Part shown: positions 7,450 to 17,893 of the stretch, in pieces
How the letters are laid out: the number at the start of each line of letters is the position of its first letter
How positions within the stretch are numbered: the stretch's first letter is position 1
NCBI GenBank assembly: GCA_024742835.1
Contig: JANSXS010000003.1
Location: 1 to 64,000, forward strand
Direction: 5' to 3'
DNA: 64,000 nucleotides
Source: Paracoccaceae bacterium
GTDB lineage: Bacteria; Pseudomonadota; Alphaproteobacteria; Rhodobacterales; Rhodobacteraceae
The notes under the pieces: model-generated
Told to the model about the DNA's origin: nothing
Seen by the model: the letters and a program-made list of their open reading frames with translations, nothing else
Database searches by the model: none
Made by a program: the position numbers and the translations under genes

Positions 7450-8988
7450 TTACCGTTTGAAGCTGCGTTTCAGCTCGCGCAGGCGGAACGCGCCGACAAG
7501 CTGACCGGCAATCCCGTAGGCAAGCGTGCCCGCGACCAGCAGGACCAGCAGCGCAAGCCAGCGAATGCCGCCCATCCCGAAAAACGGGGCCAACAGGACC
7601 GATCCGCCCCAAAGCGCCGCGCCCATCATGGCCGAAGCCAGCAAAATGCGCCAGATCCTGCGGCGAAAACGGCTGTCGAAACGCGCCGTGTCGCCAAAGC
7701 CGCGCGCGCCATATGCCAGTTGCCACACCATGATCCACGCCGCGACCGAGGTGGCGATCGCGGCTGCGATCCAGCCGATTGCAACGGCCAGCCCGACCGC
7801 GATTGCGGCATTGATCACCATCGCTACAAGTGCGTAATGAAACGGGCGGCGGGTGTCTTCGCGCGCGAAAAAGACCGGTTGCAAGATCTTTTGCAGCACA
7901 AAGGCGGGCAGCCCCAGGCCGTAGATCGCCACGGCCATAGCGGTGGCGGCGGCATCATCGGCGCCAAAAGCACCGCGTTCGAACAGGACAGAGATCAGCG
8001 GCAGCGGGATCACCACCAGCGCCACGGCGCAAGGCACGGTCAGCGCCAGCGACATCTCTCCGGCGCGCGACAGCGCTTCGCGCGCGCCACTGTCGTCGCT
8101 GGCCTTCAGGCGGCGCGACAGGTCGGGCAGCAAAACAATGCCGACGGCGATGCCCACCACGCCAAGCGGCAGTTGGTACAGCCTGTCGGCGGCGTATAGC
8201 CAGCTGACCGCGCCTTGAGTGTTCGACGCCACCAATTGCCCCACCAGCAGGTTCACTTGCACCACCCCGCCTGCCAGCGCGGCGGGCACCGCCACGCGTA
8301 CCAGCCGCGCCATGGCGGGCGTCCAGCGGGGCCGTGTGGGCCTAATGCGCAGCCCGGCCCGATCCGCGGCGATCCATACCAGCGCCAGTTGCGCGGCCCC
8401 CGCCACCGGGATCGTCCAGACCAGCGCGGTGGCGATATCGGTGCCAAGCCACCATGCGAGCGACATGGCCGCGACCAGCAGGATATTCAGCACCACCGGC
8501 GCGGCGGCGGCGGCGGCAAAGCGCCCGGCGGAATTCAGCACGCCGGAAAACAGCGCGGCCAGCGAAATGAACAGGATATAGGGAAATACGATGCGCCCGA
8601 AATCCACCGCCAGATCGAACCGCGCATCCCCGACAAACCCCTCTGCCGTGGCCCAGACCAGCGCCGGCATGAAGACCATCGCCAGCCCGGTTAGCGCCAA
8701 CAGCACCAGCGCCAGCCCCGACAGCGCCAGCCGGGCAAAGCCGATCGGGTCGTCTCCCGCTTCCAGCCGCTTTGAAAACATCGGCACGAAAGCCGCGTTG
8801 AACGCACCCTCGGCAAAGAAGCGGCGAAACATGTTGGGCAGGCGAAAGGCCGCGACAAAGGCATCCATCAACAGGCCCGGCCCCAGAAAGGCCGCGATCA
8901 GCACGTCGCGCACAAAGCCCAGGATCCGGCTCAAAAGGGTCCATCCGCCAACGGTCAGGATGCCGGAAAGCAGTCGGACGGGTCTCAT
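7450..8988 (-). CDS. murJ: lipid II flippase MurJ
   Basis: A 512-residue MOP-superfamily transporter with about 13-14 transmembrane helices that flips lipid II across the inner membrane for peptidoglycan synthesis. The MurJ N-terminal signature is clear: LLSRILGFVRDVLIAAFLG and then MFRRFFAEGAFNAAFVPMF with its conserved arginines and the AEGAF motif. The start was set at ATG 8988 (MRPVRLLSG), where family members begin; ATG 8997 and TTG 9006 are also in frame. It lies 97 bp downstream of glnD on the same strand, an arrangement common in alphaproteobacteria. Confidence 0.95.
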   Translation of the reverse strand: MRPVRLLSGILTVGGWTLLSRILGFVRDVLIAAFLGPGLLMDAFVAAFRLPNMFRRFFAEGAFNAAFVPMFSKRLEAGDDPIGFARLALSGLALVLLALTGLAMVFMPALVWATAEGFVGDARFDLAVDFGRIVFPYILFISLAALFSGVLNSAGRFAAAAAAPVVLNILLVAAMSLAWWLGTDIATALVWTIPVAGAAQLALVWIAADRAGLRIRPTRPRWTPAMARLVRVAVPAALAGGVVQVNLLVGQLVASNTQGAVSWLYAADRLYQLPLGVVGIAVGIVLLPDLSRRLKASDDSGAREALSRAGEMSLALTVPCAVALVVIPLPLISVLFERGAFGADDAAATAMAVAIYGLGLPAFVLQKILQPVFFAREDTRRPFHYALVAMVINAAIAVGLAVAIGWIAAAIATSVAAWIMVWQLAYGARGFGDTARFDSRFRRRIWRILLASAMMGAALWGGSVLLAPFFGMGGIRWLALLVLLVAGTLAYGIAGQLVGAFRLRELKRSFKR

Positions 8989-9085
8989 GCGGGGCATATA
9001 CTCCAAGGGGTGGCCCGATCAGTAGCCCAAAGACCGGCGGCGTGAAAGGGTGCGCTGCGGGTCGTGCCGCGCGCGGTCCGCAGGC

Positions 9086-11851
9086 TCAGTCGCGGGCGCG
9101 TGCGGCCCCTTGCGCGATGGCGTCGCGCAGCTTGCGTTCCAGCGCCTTTTGCTTGGACTCGGAATAGAATTTCAGCCCGAACATGTCCTTGACATAAAAG
9201 GTATCGACAACCTGCTCGCCATATGTCGCGATCACGGCGGAATTGATGTAGACGTGATGATCCGCCAGCGTGCGGGTCAGATCGTAAAGCAGGCCGGGCC
9301 GGTCGCGGGTGTCGACCTCGATGATCGTGTAGATTTCCGACCCGGTATTGTCGAAGGTGATATGCGTTGGCACGCGGAAGGCGCGTTCGCGTTTCTTGAT
9401 CTTGTCGCGCGATTTGATCGCCTCGGTCGCCTTCACCTCACCTTTCAGGGTCTTGGTGATCATCTGGCTCAGGCGCGGCAGGCGCGACGCCTCGAACGGG
9501 CTGCCATCGGCATCCTGGATCCAGAAGGCCGCTGTGGCGAAGCCGTCCTTGGTGGTATAGGTGCGCGCGTCCACCACATTTGCGCCCACCAGCGCCAGCG
9601 CACCGGCCAGCCGTGAAAAGATGCCCGGATGATCGGCCAGCGCGAAACAGGCGCGGGTCGCGTCGCGGTCCTCGTCTATGGCAAGGTCAATGGCGATGTC
9701 GTCATTGTCCAGATCGCGCAGCAGCCGGGCGAACACCTCGTGCGCAGTGACATGCAGGCCCTGCCAGTAGGGTGGGTAATGCCGTGCGGTTTCCGTCTTT
9801 AGCGTCTTGCTGTCCCAATCTGACAGGGCGGCGCGCAGGTTGCGCTTGGCATCCGCGCCGCGTTGCTCGCGGTTCAATGCCTCAAGCCCGCCTTCCATGG
9901 CGCGGCGCGTTTGGCGATAGAGCGCCCGGATCAGAGAGGCTTTCCAGTTGTTCCACACATTCGGGCCCACGCCCCTGATGTCGCAGACGGTAAGCACGCA
10001 TAGCAGGTCCAACCGCTCGCGCGTCTGCACCGCCTTGGCGAAATCGCGCACCGTGCGCGGGTCGGCGATATCGCGCTTCTGCGCCATGTCCGACATCAGC
10101 AGATGATAGCGCACCAGCCATTCCACCGTGTCGCATTCCGCCTGTTTCAGCCCCAGCCGGGGTGCCACCACCCGCGCGATCTGTGCGCCGAGGATCGAAT
10201 GATCCTCGTTGCGGCCCTTGCCGATGTCATGCAGCAGCAGCGCCACGTAAAGCACCCGGCGATTGATCCCCTCGTCAAGGATCGAGGACGCCACGGGCAG
10301 ATCCTCTGTCAGTTCGCGGCGTTCGATCCTGGCCAGTTGGCTGATGCACTGGATGATATGCTCGTCCACGGTATAGCTGTGATACATGTTGAACTGCATC
10401 ATGGCGCGGATCGCTTCGAATTCTGGGATGACCACCGACAGGACGCCCAATTCGTTCATCCGCCTGAGCGCGCGTTCGGGATTGCCGTGCTTGAGCAGCA
10501 GGTCAAGAAACAGCTTGCGCGCTGCGGGCAGGTTGCGAAAGCGGTCGTCGATCAGGTGCAGATGCGCGGTGACCATCCGCATCGCGTCGGGATGAATCAA
10601 AAGCCCGGTGCGCAGCGCCTCTTCAAAGACCCGCAACAGGTTCAGCGGATCGGCAAAAAATGTCTCTTCATCCGCGATTGCCAGTCGGCCATGCACCTCG
10701 ACATAGCCTTGCTTGAGCTTTCGCTTGCGCCCGAACAGGCGCTGCAACAGCGGCTCTGACTTGACGTGATCGGCCTCCAGCTTGGTCAGCAGGATGCGGG
10801 TCAGATCGCCGACGGCGGTGGCGTGGCGGAAATAATCCTGCATGAACACCTCGACCGCGCGTTGCCCGGATCTGTCGGCATAGCCCATGCGCTCGGCCAC
10901 ATCGACCTGAAGATCGAAGCTCAGTTGCTCGGTGGCGCGGTTTGTCGCCAGATGCAGGTGACAGCGCGTGGCCCACAAAAAGGTTTCCGCCTTTGCGAAT
11001 GTCGTGAATTCATCCTCGGTGAACAGGCCCCGCGCCACCAGATCGTGCACATTGTCGACGTGGTAGACATATTTGGCGATCCAGAACAGCGATTGCATGT
11101 CGCGCAGCCCGCCCTTGCCCTCCTTGATGTTGGGCTCGACCATGTAGCGTTCGCCGTATTTCTCGTGGCGGCTGTCGCGCTCTTCCAGCTTGGCCTCGAC
11201 AAAGGCCTTTTCGGACCCGGCGAACAGGTCCTTGCGCAGGCGGCTGTCCAGCTCCTGGGCCAGCGCCGTGTCGCCAAACAGGAAACGCTTTTCCAAAAGC
11301 GCGGTGCGGATCGTGAAATCCTCGCCGCCAAGCCGCAGGCAATCGCGGATCGTACGGCTGGAATGACCGACCTTCAGCTTGAGATCCCACAGGATGTAAA
11401 GTGTGCTTTCGATCACGCTTTCGGCCCATGCGGTGATCTTGTAGGGCGTCAGGAACAGCAAATCGACATCCGAGTGCGGGGCCATCTCGCCGCGCCCGTA
11501 ACCGCCCACGGCCAGTACCGAGATGCGTTCGGCATCTGTCGGATTGGGCAACGGGTGCAGGTAACGGCTGGCGATATCCAGCGCCGTGATCACCGCGCAA
11601 TCGGTCAGCCAGCTATAGGCGCGGGTGGCGGGCCGGGCGGCAAAGGGATCCGCGGCAAGACCCTCCGCGATGGCCGCGCGGCCTTGGCGCAACATGCCCC
11701 CCAGCACCGAGACGGTGGCCTTGCGCAGGGCCATTGCCTCGCCGCCCGAAGCATCATTGGCTGCTTCGATCGCCTCTGTCACGGCGGCCGCGTCAAAAAT
11801 GTGGTCGGCCGGGCAGATCAGGTCATCCGGATAGGGAAGTGTGTCTTTCAT
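9086..11851 (-). CDS. glnD: [protein-PII] uridylyltransferase / uridylyl-removing enzyme GlnD
   Basis: A 921-residue bifunctional nitrogen sensor that uridylylates PII when glutamine is low and removes UMP when glutamine is high. Domain order is complete. A nucleotidyltransferase domain carries VGGYGRGEMAPHSDVDLLF. It is followed by the helical GlnD linker, an HD phosphohydrolase domain (LLLHDIGKGRNEDHS), and two C-terminal ACT domains (GIFSRLAGALALVGANVVDA and RPGLLYDLTRTLADHHVYI) that bind glutamine. Length agrees with alphaproteobacterial GlnD. It is followed by murJ and preceded by a lipoprotein gene, all on the minus strand. Confidence 0.97.
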   Translation of the reverse strand: MKDTLPYPDDLICPADHIFDAAAVTEAIEAANDASGGEAMALRKATVSVLGGMLRQGRAAIAEGLAADPFAARPATRAYSWLTDCAVITALDIASRYLHPLPNPTDAERISVLAVGGYGRGEMAPHSDVDLLFLTPYKITAWAESVIESTLYILWDLKLKVGHSSRTIRDCLRLGGEDFTIRTALLEKRFLFGDTALAQELDSRLRKDLFAGSEKAFVEAKLEERDSRHEKYGERYMVEPNIKEGKGGLRDMQSLFWIAKYVYHVDNVHDLVARGLFTEDEFTTFAKAETFLWATRCHLHLATNRATEQLSFDLQVDVAERMGYADRSGQRAVEVFMQDYFRHATAVGDLTRILLTKLEADHVKSEPLLQRLFGRKRKLKQGYVEVHGRLAIADEETFFADPLNLLRVFEEALRTGLLIHPDAMRMVTAHLHLIDDRFRNLPAARKLFLDLLLKHGNPERALRRMNELGVLSVVIPEFEAIRAMMQFNMYHSYTVDEHIIQCISQLARIERRELTEDLPVASSILDEGINRRVLYVALLLHDIGKGRNEDHSILGAQIARVVAPRLGLKQAECDTVEWLVRYHLLMSDMAQKRDIADPRTVRDFAKAVQTRERLDLLCVLTVCDIRGVGPNVWNNWKASLIRALYRQTRRAMEGGLEALNREQRGADAKRNLRAALSDWDSKTLKTETARHYPPYWQGLHVTAHEVFARLLRDLDNDDIAIDLAIDEDRDATRACFALADHPGIFSRLAGALALVGANVVDARTYTTKDGFATAAFWIQDADGSPFEASRLPRLSQMITKTLKGEVKATEAIKSRDKIKKRERAFRVPTHITFDNTGSEIYTIIEVDTRDRPGLLYDLTRTLADHHVYINSAVIATYGEQVVDTFYVKDMFGLKFYSESKQKALERKLRDAIAQGAARARD

Positions 11852-11914
11852 GCTGTCCTTGTTTCATGTCTGGGCATGTTGCCTTGGCGCGTTGTTCTGT
11901 CACGCGGGTCAGGG

Positions 11915-13099
11915 TCAAAGCCCGACACGGCCAAAGCTTTGCGGGGCAGGGGACAGGATCACGACCTGCCTGTCGCGGATCGTGGCCACGGCCAGCCCGC
12001 GTTCCGTGGTGCCGTCCTCGCGCAGGCGAAAGACGCCGTTGACTCCCTGAAACCCGGCCTGTTGCGTCAGCGAGGTCCGTGACAGCGCATCGTTGCGGCC
12101 CGACTGCGCCAAAGCTCCGATGGCGGCGATGGCGTCATAGGAAAGCCCGGCCAGGGCGTGGGGCGCTTCGCCATTGGCCGCCTCGAAGCGGCTGCGGAAC
12201 TGCGCCGAGCGCGCCGGATCGGGCAGCGCGAACCAGCCCCCCTGCACGCCCGGAAGGTCCAGCGTCTGGCGCGGCGTGTCCCAACGCGCCAGCCCGATAT
12301 ACTGTGTGTCCTCCGGGCTCAGGCCCGCCTCGGGCAGCATCTGCGTGAACAGCGGCAGCGCCCCGGCGGCGTTCGCGGTCATGAAGATCGCATTGGCGCT
12401 GTTGGTTTCGGCCATTGTCTTGATCCGGGGGATGGTGTTGACAACGCCCTGCTGCGAGAACTCGTAAGCGACGCTGCCCGCGGGAGTTGCGCCCGTCGCG
12501 GCAATCGCGCCCGTGATCGCGTCCTTGCCCAGCCGCCCGGCCAGATTGTTCGAATGGACCGTCAGGATGCGGTCGCGCCCCTGCCCGACGGCATAGCGCA
12601 TCAGCCGGTCAGCGGTGTTGCGGAACGTCTGACCCATCACGAACAGGTTGCCGCCTGCGATGGTGGGATTGTTGGAAAAGGCCAGAACATTGATGTTTTT
12701 TGGTTCCATGACGACGGCAACGGCATTGGCCGATTCCGCATGTAGCGGCCCCACGATGATCCGCGCACCATCGGCGGCGGCGTTCAGAGCGGATTGCTGC
12801 GCCTGCGCGGCATTGCCGGCGGTGCCATAAACGCGCAGATCGATCTTCACGTTGCCAAGATCCGCCACCGCGAGACGCGCCGCGTTCTCAAGGTCGCGCG
12901 CCAGTTTCTGTTCGTCGGGGCTGCCAGAGCCATGCGGCACCAAAAGGGCGACGGGCACCGCGGCCGACCGGTCCATGCCCTGTCCCGTGCCGCCGCCGGG
13001 GACCGGCAGTGTCGCGTTGCAGGCTGCGAGCGTCAGAAAGGACGCAACGACGGCAAATATGCGCATCGGCTTGCGGATAGCGGAAAAAACGGCAACCAT
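11915..13099 (-). CDS. LpoA-type periplasmic lipoprotein (Peripla_BP_6 fold, penicillin-binding protein activator)
   Basis: A lipoprotein of about 394 residues. The signal peptide RIFAVVASFLTLAAC carries the lipobox (LAAC). The mature part follows the type I periplasmic binding fold used by branched-chain amino-acid receptors (VPVALLVPHGSGSPDEQ, IIVGPLHAESANAVA, RILTVHSNN, ALAGLSYDAIAAIGALA). In alphaproteobacteria such proteins are annotated as penicillin-binding protein activators of the LpoA family; a ligand-binding role is equally possible. ATG 13099 was chosen; ATG 13066 would give a shorter signal peptide. It is transcribed divergently from rsmI, as in E. coli where lpoA and rsmI are also neighbours. 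That synteny supports the assignment. Confidence 0.8.
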   Translation of the reverse strand: MVAVFSAIRKPMRIFAVVASFLTLAACNATLPVPGGGTGQGMDRSAAVPVALLVPHGSGSPDEQKLARDLENAARLAVADLGNVKIDLRVYGTAGNAAQAQQSALNAAADGARIIVGPLHAESANAVAVVMEPKNINVLAFSNNPTIAGGNLFVMGQTFRNTADRLMRYAVGQGRDRILTVHSNNLAGRLGKDAITGAIAATGATPAGSVAYEFSQQGVVNTIPRIKTMAETNSANAIFMTANAAGALPLFTQMLPEAGLSPEDTQYIGLARWDTPRQTLDLPGVQGGWFALPDPARSAQFRSRFEAANGEAPHALAGLSYDAIAAIGALAQSGRNDALSRTSLTQQAGFQGVNGVFRLREDGTTERGLAVATIRDRQVVILSPAPQSFGRVGL

Positions 13100-13185
13100 T
13101 GGCAAAATAACTCCCTTTTCGGCGCGGCGCTGGTCTGCCGCCGTGTCAGGGTCAATCATAAACGTCCAGAGAGGCGGGTCCAGCG

Positions 13186-14082
13186 ATGAATCCGGAGAAG
13201 GCCAAACTCGGCTCGGGGCTTTACCTCGTGGCAACGCCGATCGGAACGGCGCGCGATATCACGTTGCGCGCGCTGGATATCCTGCGCGATGCCGATGTGA
13301 TCGCCGCCGAAGATACTCGCAGCCTGCGTCGGCTGCTGGAGATCCACGCCGTCCCGTTGGACGGGCGCGAGATGCTGGCCTATCACGATCACAATGGCGC
13401 GCGGGCGCGCCCGCGCATCATGGCTGCGCTTGCGGCGGGGAAATCAGTGGTTTATGCCTCCGAGGCGGGCACGCCCATGGTCGCCGATCCGGGGTTTGAT
13501 CTGGTGCGCGCAGTGGTCGAGGCGGGCTATCCGCTGATCTCCGCGCCCGGACCTTCGGCGGTGATCACGGCGCTGACGGTGGCGGGCCTGCCGACAGACA
13601 GGTTCTTTTTCGCGGGCTTTCTGCCACCCGCCGCGTCCAAGCGGAAAACCGCGTTGCGCGAATTGGCCGCTGTGCCCGGAACGCTGGTCTTTTACGAATC
13701 GCCCAAACGGGTCGCCGCCATGCTGGCGGATGCCGCCGAGGTTCTGGGCCCGGTGCGACAGGCGGCGCTGTGCCGGGAATTGACCAAGAAATTCGAAGAG
13801 GTGCTGCGCGCGCCGCTGGGCGATCTGGCCACCATATCCGCCGGGCGAAGTTTCAAGGGCGAGATTGTCGTACTTGTGGAAAAAGGCGATTCAGAAAGTA
13901 TTAGGGAATTTGATCTAGACCGGGCGTTGCGGGTTGCGCTGAACGGTAGCACGGTGCGCGACGCGGCGGATCGGGTCGCGGCAGCTTCGGGGCTGAAACG
14001 GCGGATGGTCTATCAGCGCGCGCTTGAGCTGGAGAACAAGGCCGAGCCGGCAGAAGATGACGGGCAAAGGAGCGGCGAATGA
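13186..14082 (+). CDS. rsmI: 16S rRNA (cytidine(1402)-2'-O)-methyltransferase RsmI
   Basis: A 298-residue SAM-dependent methyltransferase of the tetrapyrrole methylase fold that modifies C1402 in the ribosomal P site. It has the N-terminal LYLVATPIGTARDITLRAL, the AAEDTRSLRRLL segment, SEAGTPMVADPGF and the APGPSAVITAL loop, all diagnostic. The C-terminal extension (SGLKRRMVYQRAL) is the usual RsmI tail. Its stop overlaps the start of yraN by four bases (ATGA), indicating translational coupling. Confidence 0.96.
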   Translation: MNPEKAKLGSGLYLVATPIGTARDITLRALDILRDADVIAAEDTRSLRRLLEIHAVPLDGREMLAYHDHNGARARPRIMAALAAGKSVVYASEAGTPMVADPGFDLVRAVVEAGYPLISAPGPSAVITALTVAGLPTDRFFFAGFLPPAASKRKTALRELAAVPGTLVFYESPKRVAAMLADAAEVLGPVRQAALCRELTKKFEEVLRAPLGDLATISAGRSFKGEIVVLVEKGDSESIREFDLDRALRVALNGSTVRDAADRVAAASGLKRRMVYQRALELENKAEPAEDDGQRSGE

Positions 14083-14483
14083 CGCAGGATGTTATGGAGG
14101 CGGGCCATGTCGGGCTTCGTGAAAGACAACGTGGCCAGCGCGCATATTTAAGTGGTGCCGCGGCGGAGGCGTCGGTTGCAGCGCAATATGCCCGACAAGG
14201 GCTGCGGTTGCGCGATCTGCGCTGGCGTGGCCAGGGCGGCGAGATTGACCTGATTCTTCAAGATGCCGATGAGATCGTCTTTTGCGAGGTGAAATGCGGC
14301 CCCACCCATGACGCGGCGACGGCACGGCTACGCCCGGCGCAGGTGCGCCGGATCATGTCGGCCGCTTCGGAATACATGGCGTGTCTGCCGCAAGGGCAGC
14401 TTGCCGAGGTGCGGTTCGATCTGGCGACCGTGTCGGGCACCGGCGAGGTGCGGATCGTCGAGGCCGCGTTCGGACATTTCTGA
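14079..14483 (+). CDS. yraN: YraN family protein (UPF0102, endonuclease-like fold)
   Basis: A 134-residue protein of the UPF0102 family, predicted to share the restriction-endonuclease-like fold. The core motif is visible: GEIDLILQDADEIVFCEVKC, with the acidic residue and the E-x-K pair expected of the nuclease-like site, after an N-terminal helix (EASVAAQYARQGLRLRDLRW). Its cellular role is not established. The four-base overlap with rsmI is a very common bacterial gene pair. Confidence 0.92.
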   Translation: MTQDVMEAGHVGLRERQRGQRAYLSGAAAEASVAAQYARQGLRLRDLRWRGQGGEIDLILQDADEIVFCEVKCGPTHDAATARLRPAQVRRIMSAASEYMACLPQGQLAEVRFDLATVSGTGEVRIVEAAFGHF

Positions 14484-14542
14484 TTTGCGCTCTTGCCGGG
14501 CATGGCGCATGAAGGGGCAGGACGCAGCCTCGGGGGAGTTCG

Positions 14543-15478
14543 ATGAAGATTGCATTCCAGATGGACCCTATCGGGCCCATCGACATCAAAGGCGACAGTA
14601 CGTTCCGGCTTGCCGAAGAGGCGCAGGCACGCGGTCACGAGCTGTTTTACTACACGCCTGACAGGCTTGCCTATGACGATGGGCGCGTGACGGCGCGGGG
14701 CTGGCCCCTTGAGGTGCGTCGCGTCGAGGGAGATCATTACAGCCTTGGTGCGGAAACCACCGTTGATCTTAGCAGTTTCGATGTGGTGTGGCTGCGGCAA
14801 GATCCGCCCTTTGACATGTTCTATATTACCACCACGCATCTGTTGCAGCGGCTTGCACCGGGCACGCTTGTGGTCAACGATCCGTTTTGGGTCCGCAACT
14901 ACCCTGAAAAGCTGCTGATCCTCGATTTTCCCGAATTGACGCCGCCGACCGCCATTGCGCGCGACCTTGACACGATCAAGGCGTTCCGCGCCCGCCATGG
15001 CGATGTGATCCTCAAGCCGCTTTACGGCAATGGCGGCGCGGGCGTGTTCCATCTGCCCGAGTCGGACCGTAACCTCAGCAGTCTTCACGAAATGTTCACG
15101 GGCTTCAGCCGTGAGCCGCTGATCGTGCAGAAATACCTCCCCGAGATTGCGCAGGGCGACAAGCGCGTGATTCTTGTCGATGGCGAGCCCGTGGGCGCGA
15201 TCAACCGGGTGCCCGGCGCGGGTGAGACGCGCTCGAACATGCATGTGGGCGGCCGCCCCGAGAAGATCGCGCTGAGCGCGCGCGACCGCGAAATCTGTGC
15301 CCTGATCGGCCCGCTTTTGCGCGAAAAGGGCCAGGTTTTTGTCGGGATCGATGTGATCGGCAGTTACCTGACGGAGATCAACGTCACGTCTCCTACCGGC
15401 CTGCAAGAGTTGGAACGCTTTGACGGGACCAACGCCGCGGGCCTGATATGGGACGCGATCGGATCGCGTCTGGCATGA
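14543..15478 (+). CDS. gshB: glutathione synthetase
   Basis: A 311-residue ATP-grasp enzyme that joins gamma-glutamylcysteine and glycine. Recognisable segments are the N-terminal [20 protein letters not shown], the substrate region [19 protein letters not shown] and the ATP-grasp motifs [32 protein letters not shown] and the C-terminal [15 protein letters not shown]. Length is normal for proteobacterial GshB. It follows yraN by 59 bases, and its stop overlaps the start of the esterase gene (ATGA at 15475-15478). Confidence 0.97.
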   Translation: MKIAFQMDPIGPIDIKGDSTFRLAEEAQARGHELFYYTPDRLAYDDGRVTARGWPLEVRRVEGDHYSLGAETTVDLSSFDVVWLRQDPPFDMFYITTTHLLQRLAPGTLVVNDPFWVRNYPEKLLILDFPELTPPTAIARDLDTIKAFRARHGDVILKPLYGNGGAGVFHLPESDRNLSSLHEMFTGFSREPLIVQKYLPEIAQGDKRVILVDGEPVGAINRVPGAGETRSNMHVGGRPEKIALSARDREICALIGPLLREKGQVFVGIDVIGSYLTEINVTSPTGLQELERFDGTNAAGLIWDAIGSRLA

Positions 15479-16386
15479 GCCTGCGTTGCGGCTTGCTGAA
15501 CTGGTATCTGCGGCGCACGGAAAAACCCTATCTCGCGCGGGTCAGCGATCCTGAAACGGTTCGGCGGTCGTGCGAGAAAAACGCGCGGCGCTTTTTTCAT
15601 GGTCCGCGTGGCGCGGCTTATGCGTCCGGCGAAATCGCGGGCCTGCGCGTGTTATCGGTGCGTGGACCCGGTGTGGCTGAAGGTGACGGGCCGCTGATCC
15701 TTTATTTTCATGGTGGTGGCTACGTGTTCGGCTCGCCGCGCACGCACCGTGCGATGCTCGCCTTCCTGTCCCGCGAGGCGGCCTGCCCCGCCTGTCTGCC
15801 CGATTATCCAAAGGCCCCCGAAGCGCCGTTTCCCGCTGCGTTCGAGGCCGCGTTGGCCGTCTACCGCGCTATGATGGATCGGCCCGGCGGCATCGTTCTG
15901 GGTGGGGACAGCGCCGGTGGCGGGCTTGCGCTTGCCCTTTTGGGAGAGATCTGTCGGTTGGATCTGCCCCGGCCGAGGGGCTGCTTCGCCATGTCGCCGC
16001 TGACCGACCTGACCGGCTCGGGGGAGAGTCTGACGCGCAACGCGGCTTTGGACGCGCTTTTGCCGGCAGAGCGGGCGGCAGAGCTGCTGGACCTGTATTT
16101 GCAGGGGGCCGCGCCGGACGATCCGCGCGCGTCGCCGCTATGCGCGGAGTTCAGGGGGGCGTGCCCGGTCTGGCTCTGCGCCGGGGATACCGAGATCATG
16201 CTGGACGACACCCGCAGGATGGCGGCCCATCTGCGCGACCATGGCGCGCCGGTGACAGAGGTCATCGCCCACGATTTGCCGCATGTCTGGCCAATCTTTC
16301 ACAACATCCTGCCGGAGGCGCGACACACGCTGGCCGATATCGCCGCATGGATCACGTCTCTGCCGCGAGAGACAAGCGATAACTGA
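15475..16386 (+). CDS. alpha/beta hydrolase of the hormone-sensitive-lipase family
   Basis: A 303-residue esterase-like protein. It has the HSL-type oxyanion motif [10 protein letters not shown], the nucleophile elbow [10 protein letters not shown] (Ser), a likely acid in [11 protein letters not shown] and a catalytic His in HDLPHVWP. No signal peptide is visible, so it is probably cytoplasmic. It is translationally coupled to gshB through an ATGA overlap. The last 35 bases overlap the 3' end of convergent comM. The natural substrate is unknown; short-chain esters are typical of the family. Confidence 0.88.
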   Translation: MSLRCGLLNWYLRRTEKPYLARVSDPETVRRSCEKNARRFFHGPRGAAYASGEIAGLRVLSVRGPGVAEGDGPLILYFHGGGYVFGSPRTHRAMLAFLSREAACPACLPDYPKAPEAPFPAAFEAALAVYRAMMDRPGGIVLGGDSAGGGLALALLGEICRLDLPRPRGCFAMSPLTDLTGSGESLTRNAALDALLPAERAAELLDLYLQGAAPDDPRASPLCAEFRGACPVWLCAGDTEIMLDDTRRMAAHLRDHGAPVTEVIAHDLPHVWPIFHNILPEARHTLADIAAWITSLPRETSDN

Positions 16387-17866
16387 CCGCCTCGGCGATG
16401 TGAGGATGGCGCATCTCCGCCGAACCGTCCATGTCGGCGATAGTACGCGCCACGCGCAGGATGCGGTGATAGCCGCGCGCGGACAGGCCGAAACGCTCTG
16501 CCACCTTGGTCAGGAATGCGCGCCCCTCGGCGTCGGGCGTGGCGATCCGTTCGAGCGCCTCGCCTTCGGCATCGGCGTTCAGGCGCATACCCGTCTGCCG
16601 CTCAAAGCGTGCCTGCTGCACTGACCGCGCTGCCGCGACCCGCGTCGCCACCTGTGCGGATGTTTCGCCGGAGGCGGGCAGGTCGAGATCGGTGAAGGCG
16701 ACGGGCGGCACCTCGACGCGCAGATCGAAGCGATCCATCAGCGGGCCGGAAATGCGGCCCATGTAATCCGCGCCGCATTGCGGCGCACGGGCACAGGCGC
16801 GGGCAGGGTCGGGCAGATAGCCGCATTTGCACGGATTCGCGGCGGCCACCAGCATGAAGCGGCAGGGGTATTTCACATGCGCATTGGCCCGCGCGACCAC
16901 GACCTCGCCGGTCTCGATGGGTTGGCGCAGGGTTTCCAGCACGGCGCGGGGATATTCCGGGAACTCGTCCATGAAAAGCACGCCGTTATGCGCGAGACTG
17001 ATCTCTCCCGGTCCGGCGCGCCGCCCACCGCCGACGATGGCGGCCATCGAGGCGGTGTGGTGCGGTTCGCGAAAGGGGCGCGTGCGGTTGATGCCGCCCT
17101 CGTCCAGCAGCCCGGCCAGCGAATGGATCATCGAGGTTTCCAGCGCCTCGGGCGCGGTCAGCGGGGGCAGGATGCCGGGCAGTCGGGCGGCCAGCATGGA
17201 TTTGCCGGAACCGGGCGTGCCCACCATCATCAGGTGATGCCGCCCTGCCGCCGCGATTTCCAGCGCCCTTTTCGCACGTTCCTGGCCCTTGACATCGCGC
17301 AGGCAGCGCCCGCCGGGATCGGTGATCACCTCACCCGGTTTGGCCGGGGGCAGGGGGGATTGGCCGGTATAATGCCGCACCACATCGGCAAGCGTGGCCG
17401 CGCCGATGACCTGCGTGGCCCCGACCCACGCCGCCTCGGCGCCTGATCCCTGCGGGCAAAGCAGCGTGCGATCCGCGCGGGCGGCGGCCATTGCAGCGGG
17501 CAGGGCACCGATCACCGGGATCAGCGTGCCATCCAGCGACAACTCGCCCAGGGAACAGGTGCTCTCGACCGCGTCGTGGGGGATGATCTCCAGCGCCGCG
17601 AGCAGCGCCAGCGCGATGGGCAGATCGAAATGACTGCCCTCCTTGGGCAGGTCGGCGGGAGAAAGATTGATCGTGATCCGCTTGGAGGGCAGCGCGATGG
17701 CCATTGAGGTGAGCGCGGTGCGGACCCTGTCGCGCGCCTCTGACACCGCCTTGTCGGGAAGGCCCACCAGCGAAAAGGCGGGCAGGCCGGGCGTGACGGC
17801 GCATTGCACCTCGACGCTGCGCGCCTCGACCCCTTCGAAAGCGACGGTATAGGCGCGCGCGACCAT
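16352..17866 (-). CDS. comM: ComM/YifB family magnesium-chelatase-like AAA+ ATPase
   Basis: A 504-residue protein homologous to ComM, the hexameric helicase that drives branch migration during natural transformation. Domain order is an N-terminal Lon-protease-like region (VQCAVTPGLPAFSLVGLPDKAV), the AAA+ core with Walker A GTPGSGKSML, Walker B-like NGVLFMDEFPE, a cysteine cluster (CKCGY, CARAPQC) and the C-terminal Mg_chelatase_C segment (ARGYHRILRVARTIADM). In Rhodobacter capsulatus, com-type genes are needed by recipients of gene transfer agent and are controlled by CtrA. A near-consensus CtrA box lies upstream here. Confidence 0.95.
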   Translation of the reverse strand: MVARAYTVAFEGVEARSVEVQCAVTPGLPAFSLVGLPDKAVSEARDRVRTALTSMAIALPSKRITINLSPADLPKEGSHFDLPIALALLAALEIIPHDAVESTCSLGELSLDGTLIPVIGALPAAMAAARADRTLLCPQGSGAEAAWVGATQVIGAATLADVVRHYTGQSPLPPAKPGEVITDPGGRCLRDVKGQERAKRALEIAAAGRHHLMMVGTPGSGKSMLAARLPGILPPLTAPEALETSMIHSLAGLLDEGGINRTRPFREPHHTASMAAIVGGGRRAGPGEISLAHNGVLFMDEFPEYPRAVLETLRQPIETGEVVVARANAHVKYPCRFMLVAAANPCKCGYLPDPARACARAPQCGADYMGRISGPLMDRFDLRVEVPPVAFTDLDLPASGETSAQVATRVAAARSVQQARFERQTGMRLNADAEGEALERIATPDAEGRAFLTKVAERFGLSARGYHRILRVARTIADMDGSAEMRHPHIAEAVSYRLSLAAET

Positions 17867-17893
17867 GGCGTCTCCGAGTTCCTGCTGAAATGC